DNA from: Rhodospirillaceae bacterium UBA6219
GTDB lineage: Bacteria > Pseudomonadota > Alphaproteobacteria > Rhodospirillales > Magnetospirillaceae
Assembly: GCA_002435715.1 (NCBI GenBank)
Contig: DISD01000031.1
Coordinates: 2,294 to 66,293 of the forward strand
Direction of reading: 5' to 3'
DNA length: 64,000 nucleotides
Shown here: piece by piece, positions 17,767-26,205 of the stretch
How the letters are laid out: each line of letters opens with the position of its first letter
Position numbering within the stretch: the first letter of the stretch is position 1
The notes under the pieces: generated by a model
Databases searched by the model: none
Seen by the model: the letters and a program-made list of their open reading frames with translations, nothing else
What the model was told of the DNA's origin: nothing
Position numbers and translations under genes: made by a program

Positions 17767-18783
17767 ATGGCGAAGCGGCTGTTGGGGGCGGTTCTGGCCG
17801 TGCTGGTTCTGCGTTTGGCGATGCCGTCGACGGGCATGGCGGGAACCTTGGACGAGGTCAAGGCCCGCGGCGTGCTGCGCTGTGGCGTCAACGAATTCGG
17901 CCCGGCGCTGACCGCCATGAACGACAAGGGGCAATGGGCCGGTTTCTACACCGATTTCTGTCGTGCCTTCGCTGCTTCCGTGCTGGGCAACGCCCGCGCC
18001 GTCGACTTCATTTCGGTTTCCAGCCAGGACCGCTTCACCGCCTTGCAGCAAAAGGCCATCGACGTGTTGTCCGAGGCCACCACCTGGACCTTGGACCGCG
18101 ACCAGTCCGGCCTGTCCTTTCCCGCCACCTTCATGATGGACGGCCAGGGCTTCCTGGTGCGTCGTGACGCCAACATCGCCAATCTCGACCAATTGAAGAG
18201 CCGTCGCGTCTGCGTGATCAGCCACGCGACCTCGGTCGAGGGGCTGAGCCGCGTCAACAAGGTGCGCAATCTGAACCTGAAAATTCAGGAATATTCGTCC
18301 ATCCAGGGGTCTTTCGCCGCCTTCTTCGACCGCCAATGCGACGCCGTCAGCACCGACGGCATCATTCTGGCCTCGTTGCGTCAGCAGATGGCCCCCAATC
18401 CGGCCGAATACGTGTTCCTGCCCGAACGCATCACCCACGAGCCGCTGTCGCCGGTGGTGCTGAAGACCGACCGTCAATGGGAAGACGTCATCCGCTGGAC
18501 CATCATGGCCACCATCGCCGCCGAGGAAAACGGTCTAACCGCCGCCAACGTCAAGCAGCACCTGAACAGCCCCAACAGCGAGGTGCGGCGCCTGCTGGGG
18601 GTTGAAGGCGATGCCGGGGCGCGGCTGGGCTTGGACAAGGGCTGGGCGCTCAGGGTGATCGAACAGGTCGGCAATTACGGCGAGATCTATCAACGCAACC
18701 TGACCGCCAATCTGGGCCTGGAACGCGGCCGCAACGCTCTGCAAAACCAAGGCGGATTGTTGTGGGCGCCGCCGTTCCGCTGA
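17767..18783 (+). CDS. Periplasmic amino-acid-type solute-binding protein
   Basis: 338 residues with signal peptide and the SBP family 3 signature of AapJ-like proteins: VKARGVLRCGVNEFGPALTA, AGFYTDFCRAFAASVLG, DRFTALQQKAIDVLSEATTW. These proteins normally deliver polar amino acids to an ABC permease, but no permease or ATPase gene is present here. Instead it lies between a PleD-like cyclase and a hybrid kinase, so I infer that it presents a ligand to the kinase's periplasmic domain. AGGAGG lies 7 bases before the ATG, inside the end of the cyclase gene. Confidence 0.88.
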   Translation: MAKRLLGAVLAVLVLRLAMPSTGMAGTLDEVKARGVLRCGVNEFGPALTAMNDKGQWAGFYTDFCRAFAASVLGNARAVDFISVSSQDRFTALQQKAIDVLSEATTWTLDRDQSGLSFPATFMMDGQGFLVRRDANIANLDQLKSRRVCVISHATSVEGLSRVNKVRNLNLKIQEYSSIQGSFAAFFDRQCDAVSTDGIILASLRQQMAPNPAEYVFLPERITHEPLSPVVLKTDRQWEDVIRWTIMATIAAEENGLTAANVKQHLNSPNSEVRRLLGVEGDAGARLGLDKGWALRVIEQVGNYGEIYQRNLTANLGLERGRNALQNQGGLLWAPPFR

Positions 18784-18802
18784 ACCTCGGAATACCCTGA
18801 CC

Positions 18803-21800
18803 ATGCGCTTCGGCCTTGCCACCCGCCTGACCTTGGGCATCCTGACGGTCACCGCCATGACGGTGGCCGCCGTGCTGGTCGCCCTGGTCGGCGCCGGCCG
18901 CTTCGAACAGGGTTTCGCCCATATCGCCGACGACCAGATGGGCCGATTGCTGGCGGTGTCGCGCTTGGTTCAGCGCAGCGAGGCGTTGTCGGAAAGCGGC
19001 CTCAGCCTGTCCTCGGCCACCGGTGTGTTCGAGTTGCGGCGCAAACGTGAAGTGGTCAACGACCAATTGGCGGTGCTGGCCCGCGCCTTTGACGACCTCA
19101 GCCAACGCGGCGTCGGTCAAGAGGCCCGCCAATCCCTGGCGGTCCATCGCGACGCCATGGCCGCCAATTTGGACGAATTGGTGGTCGCGGTGGGGGAACG
19201 CATCGCGCTTGAGGAAAAGCAGGGCGAAGCCGCCCGCCGGCTGGCCGAATTGTCGCAATCTGTCGGCGACACCAACCAGAACGGCGTGCCGTGGGCGCTG
19301 GAACGGGCGGTGACCTTGATGACCCGCGCCTTCAGCGTCACCCGCGAGCACGAATTGGAAGCGGTGGAAGAACAGGCCGTGCAGGCGATGAACACCGCCC
19401 TGGCCAGTCGCATGAGCCCCCCTTTGGCCCAGGCTGCCGGTCAGTTCCGCCCGCTGGTCCAAGGCGAAGGCAGCATTTTCGACATCCGCCGCCGCTGGCT
19501 GGTGGTGGACAGCCGGGTCAAAGGCTTGCTGCGCAACAACGACAACCTGATGTCGCGACTGTCGCTGGCCGCCACCAATCTGTTCGCCCAGTTGGAAAAG
19601 GAGACCGACGACGCCCGCCAGGCCTTTGCCGGCTTCATCGCCCGTGACGCCACCTTGCTTTACACGGTGGCGGCGGCGGCCATCGTCGTCAGCCTGCTGG
19701 TGCTGCTTTATGTGAACCGCCGCGTCACCGGGCGGTTGGTGCGCTTGCAGGAAACCATGGGCAGCCACGCCCGTGGTGTCGCCGTGCCCATTTCCACCGA
19801 AGGCGGCGACGAGGTGGCGGACATGGCCCGCAGCCTGTCTTATTTCGTCGGCGCCATCGGCCAGCGTGAAGAGGCGCTGTCGCAGGCGCGTGACGAGGCG
19901 GACAAGGCCAACCAGGCGAAAAGCGCTTTCCTGGCCAATATGAGCCACGAGATCCGCACCCCGATGGACGCCATCATCGGCCTGTCGGGCCTGGCCTTGC
20001 GCACCGGGCTGGACCCGCGTCAACGCGATTATCTGGTCAAGATCCAGAACGCCTCGCAGACGCTGTTGGGCATCATCAACGACATCTTGGACTTCTCGAA
20101 GATCGAGGCCGGCCGGCTGGAATTCGAACAGATCGAGTTTTCCATCACCGACGTGCTGGACGACGTCGCCAATCTGATCACCCGCCGGGCCGAGGAAAAG
20201 GGCCTGGAAATCGTCTTCGCGTCCACCGGCGACATGCCGGTCAAGGTGGTGGGCGATCCGTTGCGCCTGTCCCAGGTCATCACCAACCTGTGCACCAACG
20301 CCATCAAGTTCACCCATGTGGGCGAGGTTCTGGTCCGGGTGGAAGTGTTGGACCTGATCGACGGCAAGGCCAAGTTGCGGTTTTCCGTCCGCGATACCGG
20401 CATCGGACTGACCGCGGATCAGGCCGCCCGCCTGTTCGAACCGTTCAGCCAGGCCGACGCTTCGACCACCCGCCAGTTCGGCGGCACCGGTTTGGGCTTG
20501 TCCATCTGCCGGCGGTTGGTGGAGATGATGGGCGGCACCATCTGGGTGGACAGCGAATACGGCAAGGGCAGCACTTTCAGCTTCACCACCTGTTTTCCGG
20601 TGCCGTCGGGGGCCATGGTGCCCAGGTGGCAGGAATTGCGCGGCGCCCGGGTCCTGGTGGCCGACGACAACGCCACCACCCGCGCCGTGTTGGGCGAGAT
20701 GCTGCGTTCCTTGGCCTGCCAAGTCACCGAAAGCGCCGATGGTCAGGCCGCCTATGACGAGATCATGCGGGCCGAGTCCGCGGGCGAGCCGCCCTATCAG
20801 GTGGTGCTGATGGATTGGCGCATGCCGGTGATGGACGGTTTGGAAGCCTCGCGCCAGATCAAACGGGCCGAGGCGCTGAAGGTGGTGCCGGTGATCATCA
20901 TGGTCACCGCCAGCGACCGCGAGGAAGTGATGGAACAAAACGGTGCGGCCAGCGCCATCGACAGTTTGCTGGTCAAGCCGGTCAATCCGTCGCTGCTGTT
21001 CGACACCATGATGATCCTGGCCTCGGGCGGTCAGGTCCCCGGACTGGCCGCCGACGGCGCCGATCCCCAGGGCTATGACGGACGGCAGCTGGAAACGGTG
21101 CGCGGCCGCCGGGTGTTGTTGGTCGAAGACAACGAAATCAACCAGCAGGTGGCGGCGGAAATCCTGGCTTATTGGCAGGTGGCGGTGGAATTGGCCAATA
21201 ACGGCCAAGAAGCGCTGATGTCGCTGGATGCCGCCGGCCCGGACGGTTACGACGCCGTGCTGATGGATATCCAGATGCCGGTGATGGACGGGCTGGAAGC
21301 GACGCGGCGCATCCGCGCCGACGGACGTTTCGACCAATTGCCGGTGATCGCCATGACCGCCCACGCTTTGGACGAGGAACGCGACCGCTGTCTGGCCGCC
21401 GGCATGACCGCCCATGTTTCCAAGCCCATCGATCCGGAAATCCTGCTGAAGGTGCTGTCCTCGGCGCTTGACGGTCAGGCGCCAATCGCGCGGGGCGACA
21501 CCGCCATGCGCCCGACCGGTGTGGCCAAAAGTGCCGACTTGCCGGCCGATTTGCCCGGTATCGACATCGCCGCCGGCTTGTCGCGGGTGATGGGTAACAC
21601 GGCGCTATATCGTAAATTGCTGTTGGACTTCCGGACCCGTCACGGCGACGACGGCGCCGCCATCGCTGCGGCCATGGCCGCCGGCGAGTGGACTGAGGCC
21701 GCCGCCCAGGCCCATGCCCTGAAGGGGGTGGCTGGCAATATCGGCGCGCAAGCCCTGTTCGAATCGACCCGCGCCCTGGAAACGGCGGTGAAGATGGAAC

Positions 21801-22132
21801 GCCGGGAACAAGCGGAAAGCCTGTTGCCGCCGCTCCGCCGCTTGCTGGACGAGGTGGTCGCCGGCCTGGTCGTGCTGGATGCGGGGGCCAATCTTGCCAC
21901 CGCTGCGACGGCGGTCGCGGTTGTCGACGTGACGCCCCAGGTCGAAAGATTGGCCACCTTGTTGGCGGCCAGCGACATGGCCGCCCTGGATGTGGCGGCG
22001 GAATTGGCGGGTTTGCTTGATGCCGATCGGTTGGCGGCCTTCGCCGCCATCAAGGACGACATCGATTCCTTGGACTTTGACAGCGCCAAAGAAAAACTTG
22101 CGTCGCTGTTTCCATCCGTTTCGGGCCCGTGA
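18803..22132 (+). CDS. TorS-like hybrid histidine kinase
   Basis: 1109 residues. An N-terminal membrane segment (about 8-32) and a second one (about 290-310) bracket a helical periplasmic sensor of about 255 residues, as in TorS. Then HAMP (about 312-365), HisKA with His in MSHEIRTP (about 382), HATPase with GGTGLGLS (about 560), two receivers (Asp in VLMDWRMPVMDG and VLMDIQMPVMDG), an HPt domain with AHALKGVAGNIG (about 970), and a C-terminal tail (about 1040-1109) similar to that of the HPt protein at 16159-16743. It is the third gene of the rightward operon, 19 bp after the binding-protein gene. The likely outputs are the receivers of the flanking genes. Confidence 0.93.
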   Translation: MRFGLATRLTLGILTVTAMTVAAVLVALVGAGRFEQGFAHIADDQMGRLLAVSRLVQRSEALSESGLSLSSATGVFELRRKREVVNDQLAVLARAFDDLSQRGVGQEARQSLAVHRDAMAANLDELVVAVGERIALEEKQGEAARRLAELSQSVGDTNQNGVPWALERAVTLMTRAFSVTREHELEAVEEQAVQAMNTALASRMSPPLAQAAGQFRPLVQGEGSIFDIRRRWLVVDSRVKGLLRNNDNLMSRLSLAATNLFAQLEKETDDARQAFAGFIARDATLLYTVAAAAIVVSLLVLLYVNRRVTGRLVRLQETMGSHARGVAVPISTEGGDEVADMARSLSYFVGAIGQREEALSQARDEADKANQAKSAFLANMSHEIRTPMDAIIGLSGLALRTGLDPRQRDYLVKIQNASQTLLGIINDILDFSKIEAGRLEFEQIEFSITDVLDDVANLITRRAEEKGLEIVFASTGDMPVKVVGDPLRLSQVITNLCTNAIKFTHVGEVLVRVEVLDLIDGKAKLRFSVRDTGIGLTADQAARLFEPFSQADASTTRQFGGTGLGLSICRRLVEMMGGTIWVDSEYGKGSTFSFTTCFPVPSGAMVPRWQELRGARVLVADDNATTRAVLGEMLRSLACQVTESADGQAAYDEIMRAESAGEPPYQVVLMDWRMPVMDGLEASRQIKRAEALKVVPVIIMVTASDREEVMEQNGAASAIDSLLVKPVNPSLLFDTMMILASGGQVPGLAADGADPQGYDGRQLETVRGRRVLLVEDNEINQQVAAEILAYWQVAVELANNGQEALMSLDAAGPDGYDAVLMDIQMPVMDGLEATRRIRADGRFDQLPVIAMTAHALDEERDRCLAAGMTAHVSKPIDPEILLKVLSSALDGQAPIARGDTAMRPTGVAKSADLPADLPGIDIAAGLSRVMGNTALYRKLLLDFRTRHGDDGAAIAAAMAAGEWTEAAAQAHALKGVAGNIGAQALFESTRALETAVKMERREQAESLLPPLRRLLDEVVAGLVVLDAGANLATAATAVAVVDVTPQVERLATLLAASDMAALDVAAELAGLLDADRLAAFAAIKDDIDSLDFDSAKEKLASLFPSVSGP

Positions 22133-22240
22133 CGCGGGGGATTTACGTTTATCTAGGCCCCCACGTATGGGAGAGGGCATGGGCGCCGCCTCATCTTTGA
22201 GCTAGGCTATTCCGACCACATTTCAGCGGGATGGGTGAAC

Positions 22241-23308
22241 ATGGCGCGGCATGGTCTTCACTTCGGCGTGATGGTGCTGTCCGTGCTGGCGGTATCGCCG
22301 GCCTGGGCCCAGCAGGGGCAACGCATGGCCGATCCGGTCAGCTTCTACTTTCCCGGCTATGACACCAATGGCGACGGCAAGTTGGATCGCCAGGAATGGA
22401 ACCGGCGGGGAAATTTCGATCTTCTGGATTCCAATCATGATAGCGGTATCGACCGCGACGAATTCGCCTTGATTTATGGCCGGCTGGGTCAGGGGCGTGA
22501 TCCTGTTAGTTCCCCGGCGCCATCCGCCGCGATGGATGACAGCGTCAAGGCCGATCAAGTGGATATCGAGGCGATCGGCAAGGGGGCGTTCTGCATTGTC
22601 GCGCGCCGGGGCAAATGCTCCGATGCGACGCAGATGGCCACCGACAATGGTCTGATGCCCACCGGCACCGGCCCGGTTTTTCCTGCCGGCGCCAATTGTC
22701 CGGGCATCGACGAAACCTTCGCCGAATCCTATGAAGACAAGACCGGCCAAGGCGCCCATGGCGGCATCGATATTCCGGTGGAAGCCGGTACCCCCATCCT
22801 GGCGGTGGCCGACGGCACGGTGGTGGCGGTGATCACCAACGAATTCCAGGCCCGCGGCCTCAATATGGTGCTGCGCCATTCGCCCCAGGACAGCGGTCTG
22901 CCGTTTTGGACCTACAGCGAATACGCCCATCTGAAGACGGCGCCCGAATTGGTGGTCGGCCAGCGGGTGAGCAAGGGGCAGATCATCGCCGTCACCGGCA
23001 ACACCGGGGTCAAGCCCAACAGCAAATCGGCGGAATCCAAGCGCCGTCCGGCCATCCATTACGCCATTTATTATAGTGAAACCCCGCGTTTTGCCGTGAT
23101 GGGCAATTATGCCATTCCGGAAAAGCCCCATTGGATGGACCCGGTGGCGTTGTACCGGAATCAGGCGCCCTATGATTCGCAAAGCCTTTTGGCGCTGCCC
23201 GATGCGGAAAAAGACGTGGCGGTGCCGGTGATGATGGTCGACGGCAGTTTTTCGTCGCCGGATGCCAAGCGTATCTGGCCCTATGCCTGCCGTCCGTTGG
23301 GACAATGA
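22241..23308 (+). CDS. Secreted EF-hand / M23-type metallopeptidase-like protein
   Basis: 355 residues with a signal peptide ending in PAWAQQ. Two EF-hand-like calcium loops follow (DTNGDGKLDRQE near residue 42 and DSNHDSGIDRDE near 65). The C-terminal half is an M23/LytM fold with HGGIDI (HxxxD zinc ligands), VADGTVV, YAHL and a final strand AIHYAIYY in which only one His of the usual HxH pair remains. It may cut peptidoglycan under calcium control, or be a binding version without full activity. The ATG at 22241 is preferred over an in-frame GTG at 22235. Its stop overlaps the start of the next gene by ATGA. Confidence 0.83.
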   Translation: MARHGLHFGVMVLSVLAVSPAWAQQGQRMADPVSFYFPGYDTNGDGKLDRQEWNRRGNFDLLDSNHDSGIDRDEFALIYGRLGQGRDPVSSPAPSAAMDDSVKADQVDIEAIGKGAFCIVARRGKCSDATQMATDNGLMPTGTGPVFPAGANCPGIDETFAESYEDKTGQGAHGGIDIPVEAGTPILAVADGTVVAVITNEFQARGLNMVLRHSPQDSGLPFWTYSEYAHLKTAPELVVGQRVSKGQIIAVTGNTGVKPNSKSAESKRRPAIHYAIYYSETPRFAVMGNYAIPEKPHWMDPVALYRNQAPYDSQSLLALPDAEKDVAVPVMMVDGSFSSPDAKRIWPYACRPLGQ

Positions 23309-23616
23309 ACATGGATCAGCCCGACATCGCCGCTTATCAGGAATTGTTCCGTCTTTACGGCGACAACATGGGTGACGCCTATCTGCAGCCCGATGACGAG
23401 CGCTATCGGCTGTTGTTCGACCAAATCTGCCGCATGCTGGTCAAGCCGTCGACGACCAATCTGCGTCTTCCCGAACCCTTCCGCCATACCGCCATGCTGT
23501 ATCTGGCCGAGGATGCCGACACCCTGGCCCATATGCGCGACCCGGCCAACCGCAATTTTATGATCAGCGATCTGGCGGATTTCCTGCACCTTCTGGCGCG
23601 TTCATCAGCCGGTTAA
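23305..23616 (+). CDS. Small conserved-looking protein of unknown function
   Basis: 103 residues, soluble, mostly helical by appearance, with the stretch DERYRLLFDQICRMLVK in the centre. No known domain is recognised. It is translationally coupled to the M23 peptidase gene (ATGA overlap at 23305-23308), so it probably shares its function or regulation. An in-frame ATG two codons later is an alternative start. The 3' end overlaps the convergent gene 23564-23917 by 53 bases. Confidence 0.6.
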   Translation: MNMDQPDIAAYQELFRLYGDNMGDAYLQPDDERYRLLFDQICRMLVKPSTTNLRLPEPFRHTAMLYLAEDADTLAHMRDPANRNFMISDLADFLHLLARSSAG

Positions 23617-23917
23617 GCGCCGAGACGGCGCAGACCATCCCATCCCACCATTCCAGCACCTGATGGGCGTTGTTGACCGCCTCGGCCGGGGGCAGGGTAT
23701 CGATACCCGAAGTGAACAACGCCTGATGGGCCAACAGGTTGATGGCCTGATTGGCCGACCATGTCGCCGGGCGGTCGTCGGCGGACAGGGTGATGCGGGC
23801 CAGCAAGCGGCCGTCACAGGACAGGCATAGCTGGTCGCCCGCGATCTCGAACTGGGCGAAGGCGACCTTGGGCAGGCTGGTCAGCAGAGCGGTGGTTTCA
23901 GCGATTGTCGCCATCAT
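23564..23917 (-). CDS. Small protein of unknown function
   Basis: 117 residues, soluble, with NNAHQVLEWWDGMVCAVSAL near the C-terminus; family not recognised. It starts inside the end of the upstream gene (20-bp overlap) with GGGGGG directly before two consecutive ATG codons, so the two form a pair. It is convergent with the gene ending at 23616, overlapping it by 53 bases. Coding seems likely from the coupling and ordinary composition, but one of the two convergent 3' ends could be misjudged. Confidence 0.55.
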   Translation of the reverse strand: MMATIAETTALLTSLPKVAFAQFEIAGDQLCLSCDGRLLARITLSADDRPATWSANQAINLLAHQALFTSGIDTLPPAEAVNNAHQVLEWWDGMVCAVSALNRLMNAPEGAGNPPDR

Positions 23918-24200
23918 CCCCCCTGAGCAACAAGGCCAGTTCCGCCACTTGCGGCCAGTCCAGGTGAATTTCGCCGCAGGTCACGCCGTCCTTGTCCACC
24001 AAAGCCTGGAAATCGTGGTCGCTGGCTATGGGGCTGAGGTAAATCTCGGTTTCGCTGGATTTTCCCAGTCGCACCGCATCCAAAGCACGGGCGATGGTGG
24101 TGGCTTCCGCCGCGTTCAGCACCACCGGGGCATTGAACAGGTCGGTCAGGCGCAGCAGCGGCCCAAGGGCGGGATGACGAAAAGCTGTGATCTGGGGCAT
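23898..24200 (-). CDS. Small protein of unknown function
   Basis: 100 residues, soluble, beginning MPQITAFRHPALGPLLRLTD. The family is not recognised. The open frame continues upstream as far as 25223, but that extension is antisense to the oxidoreductase gene and is a shadow; the ATG at 24200 lies in the 75-bp divergent promoter gap. It pairs with the overlapping downstream gene at 23564-23917. Together with the divergent SagB-type oxidoreductase they may form a functional unit; that is inference from position only. Confidence 0.6.
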   Translation of the reverse strand: MPQITAFRHPALGPLLRLTDLFNAPVVLNAAEATTIARALDAVRLGKSSETEIYLSPIASDHDFQALVDKDGVTCGEIHLDWPQVAELALLLRGDDGDNR

Positions 24201-24275
24201 GTCCGGCTGGTCCTGGGAACGATCTTTGCATTTAATACCGTTCCAAACTGATCCGCAAATCCAAGGGGCAAAACG

Positions 24276-25874
24276 GTGCTGTTCGACGAATTCCCCACCG
24301 ACATCATCGGCTACCACCTTCGCACCAGCCATGCGCCAAATCGTTATGCCCTGGGGCCGGCCTTTCTGGATTGGGACTCGCAGCCCGATGGTTTTCGGCG
24401 TTTCATGGACGCCCGGCAAGTGGCCTTGCCGCTGCGCCTGAACGCCGCTACGCCGCCTTTCGCTGATTTGGGTCATGCGCCGGCCCAGGATTTGGATGCC
24501 AAGTCTTTGGGCCTGTTCTTGGAACTGGCGCTGGGGATTTCGGCCTGGAAGGAAGCGGAAGGTACACGCTGGCCCCTGCGCAACAACCCGTCCAGCGGCA
24601 ACCTGCATCCCACCGAGGGTTGGGTGTTCCTGCCTGCCTTGGCTGGTATCGGCGACGGCCCGGCGCTGTATCATTACGCGCCCCGCCCGCACAATCTGGA
24701 AGAACGCTGCCGGCTGGAAAGCCTGCCGGAACCCTTGCCCGAGGGCGCCTTCCTGCTGGCCCTGTCGTCGGTGCCGTGGCGGGAATCGTGGAAGTACGGC
24801 GAACGGGCCTTTCGTTACTGCCAGCACGATGTGGGCCACGCCATCGCCGCTTGCGCTTATGCCGCCGCCTGTCTGGGCTGGAACCTGCGCATCCTGACCC
24901 GGCCGGGCGATGATGTTTTGGCGCAATTGCTGGGGTTGCGCCGTGACGATGGCTTTCATGCCTACGAGGCCGAACATCCCGATCTGATCGCCATCGTCGG
25001 GCCGGGCGATTTGCCCGAACCGGATTTGTCCCCGGTGGCTGGGCAATGGTTCGGCCAGGCCAACAAACTGAGCGACGATCACGATTCCTGGCCGGTGGTG
25101 GATCAGGCATTGATCTTCACCCATCGCAATGACGGCGATGGTTTGCGCGGTGTAGCGGAACTGCCGTCCTTGTCGCTGCCGCCATCCACGTGCCGTCATG
25201 GGGCGGCGAGTGTGATCCGTCACCGCCGTTCCGCCCAGCGTATGAACAAGGGGGTGGGGACCACCAAGGATGCTTTCCTGCGCATGCTGGCGGCGACCAT
25301 GCCCGATGGCGCATCTTTGTTGTGGCGGGGTTGGCCGTGGGCGCCGCGTTTATCCCTGGTGCTTTACGTCCATCAGGTTGAGGGACTGGAACCCGGCCTT
25401 TACGCCTTGATCCGCGATCCCGCCCATTTGGATCGATTGCGCGACGCCATGACGGCGGAATATGCGTGGCAGCCGGTCCCGGCTTGTCCGTTGCCGCTTT
25501 ATCTGCTGGATTCCCGCCCGTTGCGGGCCGAAGCCTCGGGCCTGTCCTGTCTGCAGGCCATCGCCGGCCATGGCGCTTTTTCCTTGGGCATGCTGGCCGA
25601 CTTTACCCGGACGCTTTCCCAAGACGGTGATTGGGCCTATCGCCGCCTGCATTGGGAAGCCGGCATCATCGGTCAGGCGCTGTATCTGGAAGCCGTCGCC
25701 GCTGGTTTGTCGGGCACCGGGATCGGCTGTTTTTTCGATTCCCAGGTCCTTGAACAGATGGGCATGGAAGTGGATGAATGGTGGAGTCTCTATCACTTCA
25801 CCATCGGCGAAGCGTTGGAGGACAAGCGTATTTCGACCCTGCCGGCCTATGATGTGGAACGGGTTACTGATTAA
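24276..25874 (+). CDS. SagB/ThcOx-type FMN oxidoreductase with two nitroreductase-like domains
   Basis: 532 residues. Two nitroreductase-fold halves are visible: the first (about 70-260) has RNNPSSGNLHPTEGW and CQHDVGHAIAACAYAAACLGW, the second (about 300-520) has RRSAQRMNKGVGTTKDAF, GLEPGLYAL and AGIIGQALYLEAVAAGLSGTGIG. In RiPP clusters SagB enzymes oxidise azolines using FMN, but no YcaO or precursor gene is nearby. Stand-alone two-domain members are known in many proteobacteria without an assigned substrate. The start is GTG at 24276 with AAGGGG seven bases upstream. Divergent to the two small unknown genes. Confidence 0.8.
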   Translation: MLFDEFPTDIIGYHLRTSHAPNRYALGPAFLDWDSQPDGFRRFMDARQVALPLRLNAATPPFADLGHAPAQDLDAKSLGLFLELALGISAWKEAEGTRWPLRNNPSSGNLHPTEGWVFLPALAGIGDGPALYHYAPRPHNLEERCRLESLPEPLPEGAFLLALSSVPWRESWKYGERAFRYCQHDVGHAIAACAYAAACLGWNLRILTRPGDDVLAQLLGLRRDDGFHAYEAEHPDLIAIVGPGDLPEPDLSPVAGQWFGQANKLSDDHDSWPVVDQALIFTHRNDGDGLRGVAELPSLSLPPSTCRHGAASVIRHRRSAQRMNKGVGTTKDAFLRMLAATMPDGASLLWRGWPWAPRLSLVLYVHQVEGLEPGLYALIRDPAHLDRLRDAMTAEYAWQPVPACPLPLYLLDSRPLRAEASGLSCLQAIAGHGAFSLGMLADFTRTLSQDGDWAYRRLHWEAGIIGQALYLEAVAAGLSGTGIGCFFDSQVLEQMGMEVDEWWSLYHFTIGEALEDKRISTLPAYDVERVTD

Positions 25875-25947
25875 AGAATGGGCATGACGCTGCCTACGAA
25901 TTGGACGCCCGCGGGGCGGGGGTGACGGGAAACGGCCGGTTCCGGGC

Positions 25948-25962
25948 TGGCACGATGCTTGC
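25948..25962 (+). promoter_or_regulatory. Sigma-54 promoter of the guanidine operon
   Basis: TGGCACGATGCTTGC matches the sigma-54 consensus at every conserved position, with GG (25949-25950) and GC (25961-25962) ten bases apart. Transcription would begin near 25974, exactly where the riboswitch starts. Sigma-54 control usually means an activator such as NtrC; no clear NtrC site was seen in the 70 bases upstream. Confidence 0.82.
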
Positions 25963-25974
25963 CTGTCTGTTTTC

Positions 25975-26084
25975 CATAACGCGTCTAGGGTTCCGGCCGT
26001 TCACGGTGTCTGGTCCGAGAGATGCACTCCCGGCCATCCAAGTGGATGGGCGGAGCCACGGCGGGATAAAAGCCCGGGAGAGCT
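25975..26084 (+). promoter_or_regulatory. Guanidine-I riboswitch (ykkC-yxkD class) aptamer
   Basis: Carries the conserved blocks of the class in order: TCTAGGGTTCCG (from 25984), CTGGTCCGAGAG (from 26010) and ACGGCGGGATAAAAGCCCGGGAGA (26058-26081, quoted as conserved core GGGATAAAAGCCCGGG). The variable arm CCCGGCCATCCAAGTGGATGGG forms the intervening stem. Guanidinium binding normally switches the downstream genes on. About 120 bases separate the aptamer from the first gene and contain a seven-pair stem (26103-26109 with 26137-26143) that may be part of the expression platform; there is no classic T-run. Confidence 0.93.
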
Positions 26085-26205
26085 GTACCGCGAGTGCCGA
26101 AAGGGGCCTCGGGGTCGGTCTCTGCCCGTCGGTCGAAGGCCCCCCAAATCCCCCAAAGTCCCTGCGGTGCGAGATAGTCTGATCGAAGCAACCGAGGGGG
26201 TTTTC

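Noticed and set aside
24201..25223. Extension of the small minus-strand gene at 23898-24200 to 441 codons
   Set aside because: The added part is antisense to the well-supported oxidoreductase and has shadow-like composition; the ATG at 24200 is enough.
24276..25874. RiPP (thiazole/oxazole peptide) biosynthesis cluster around the SagB-type enzyme
   Set aside because: No YcaO cyclodehydratase, leader-binding protein or Cys/Ser/Thr-rich precursor peptide is encoded nearby.
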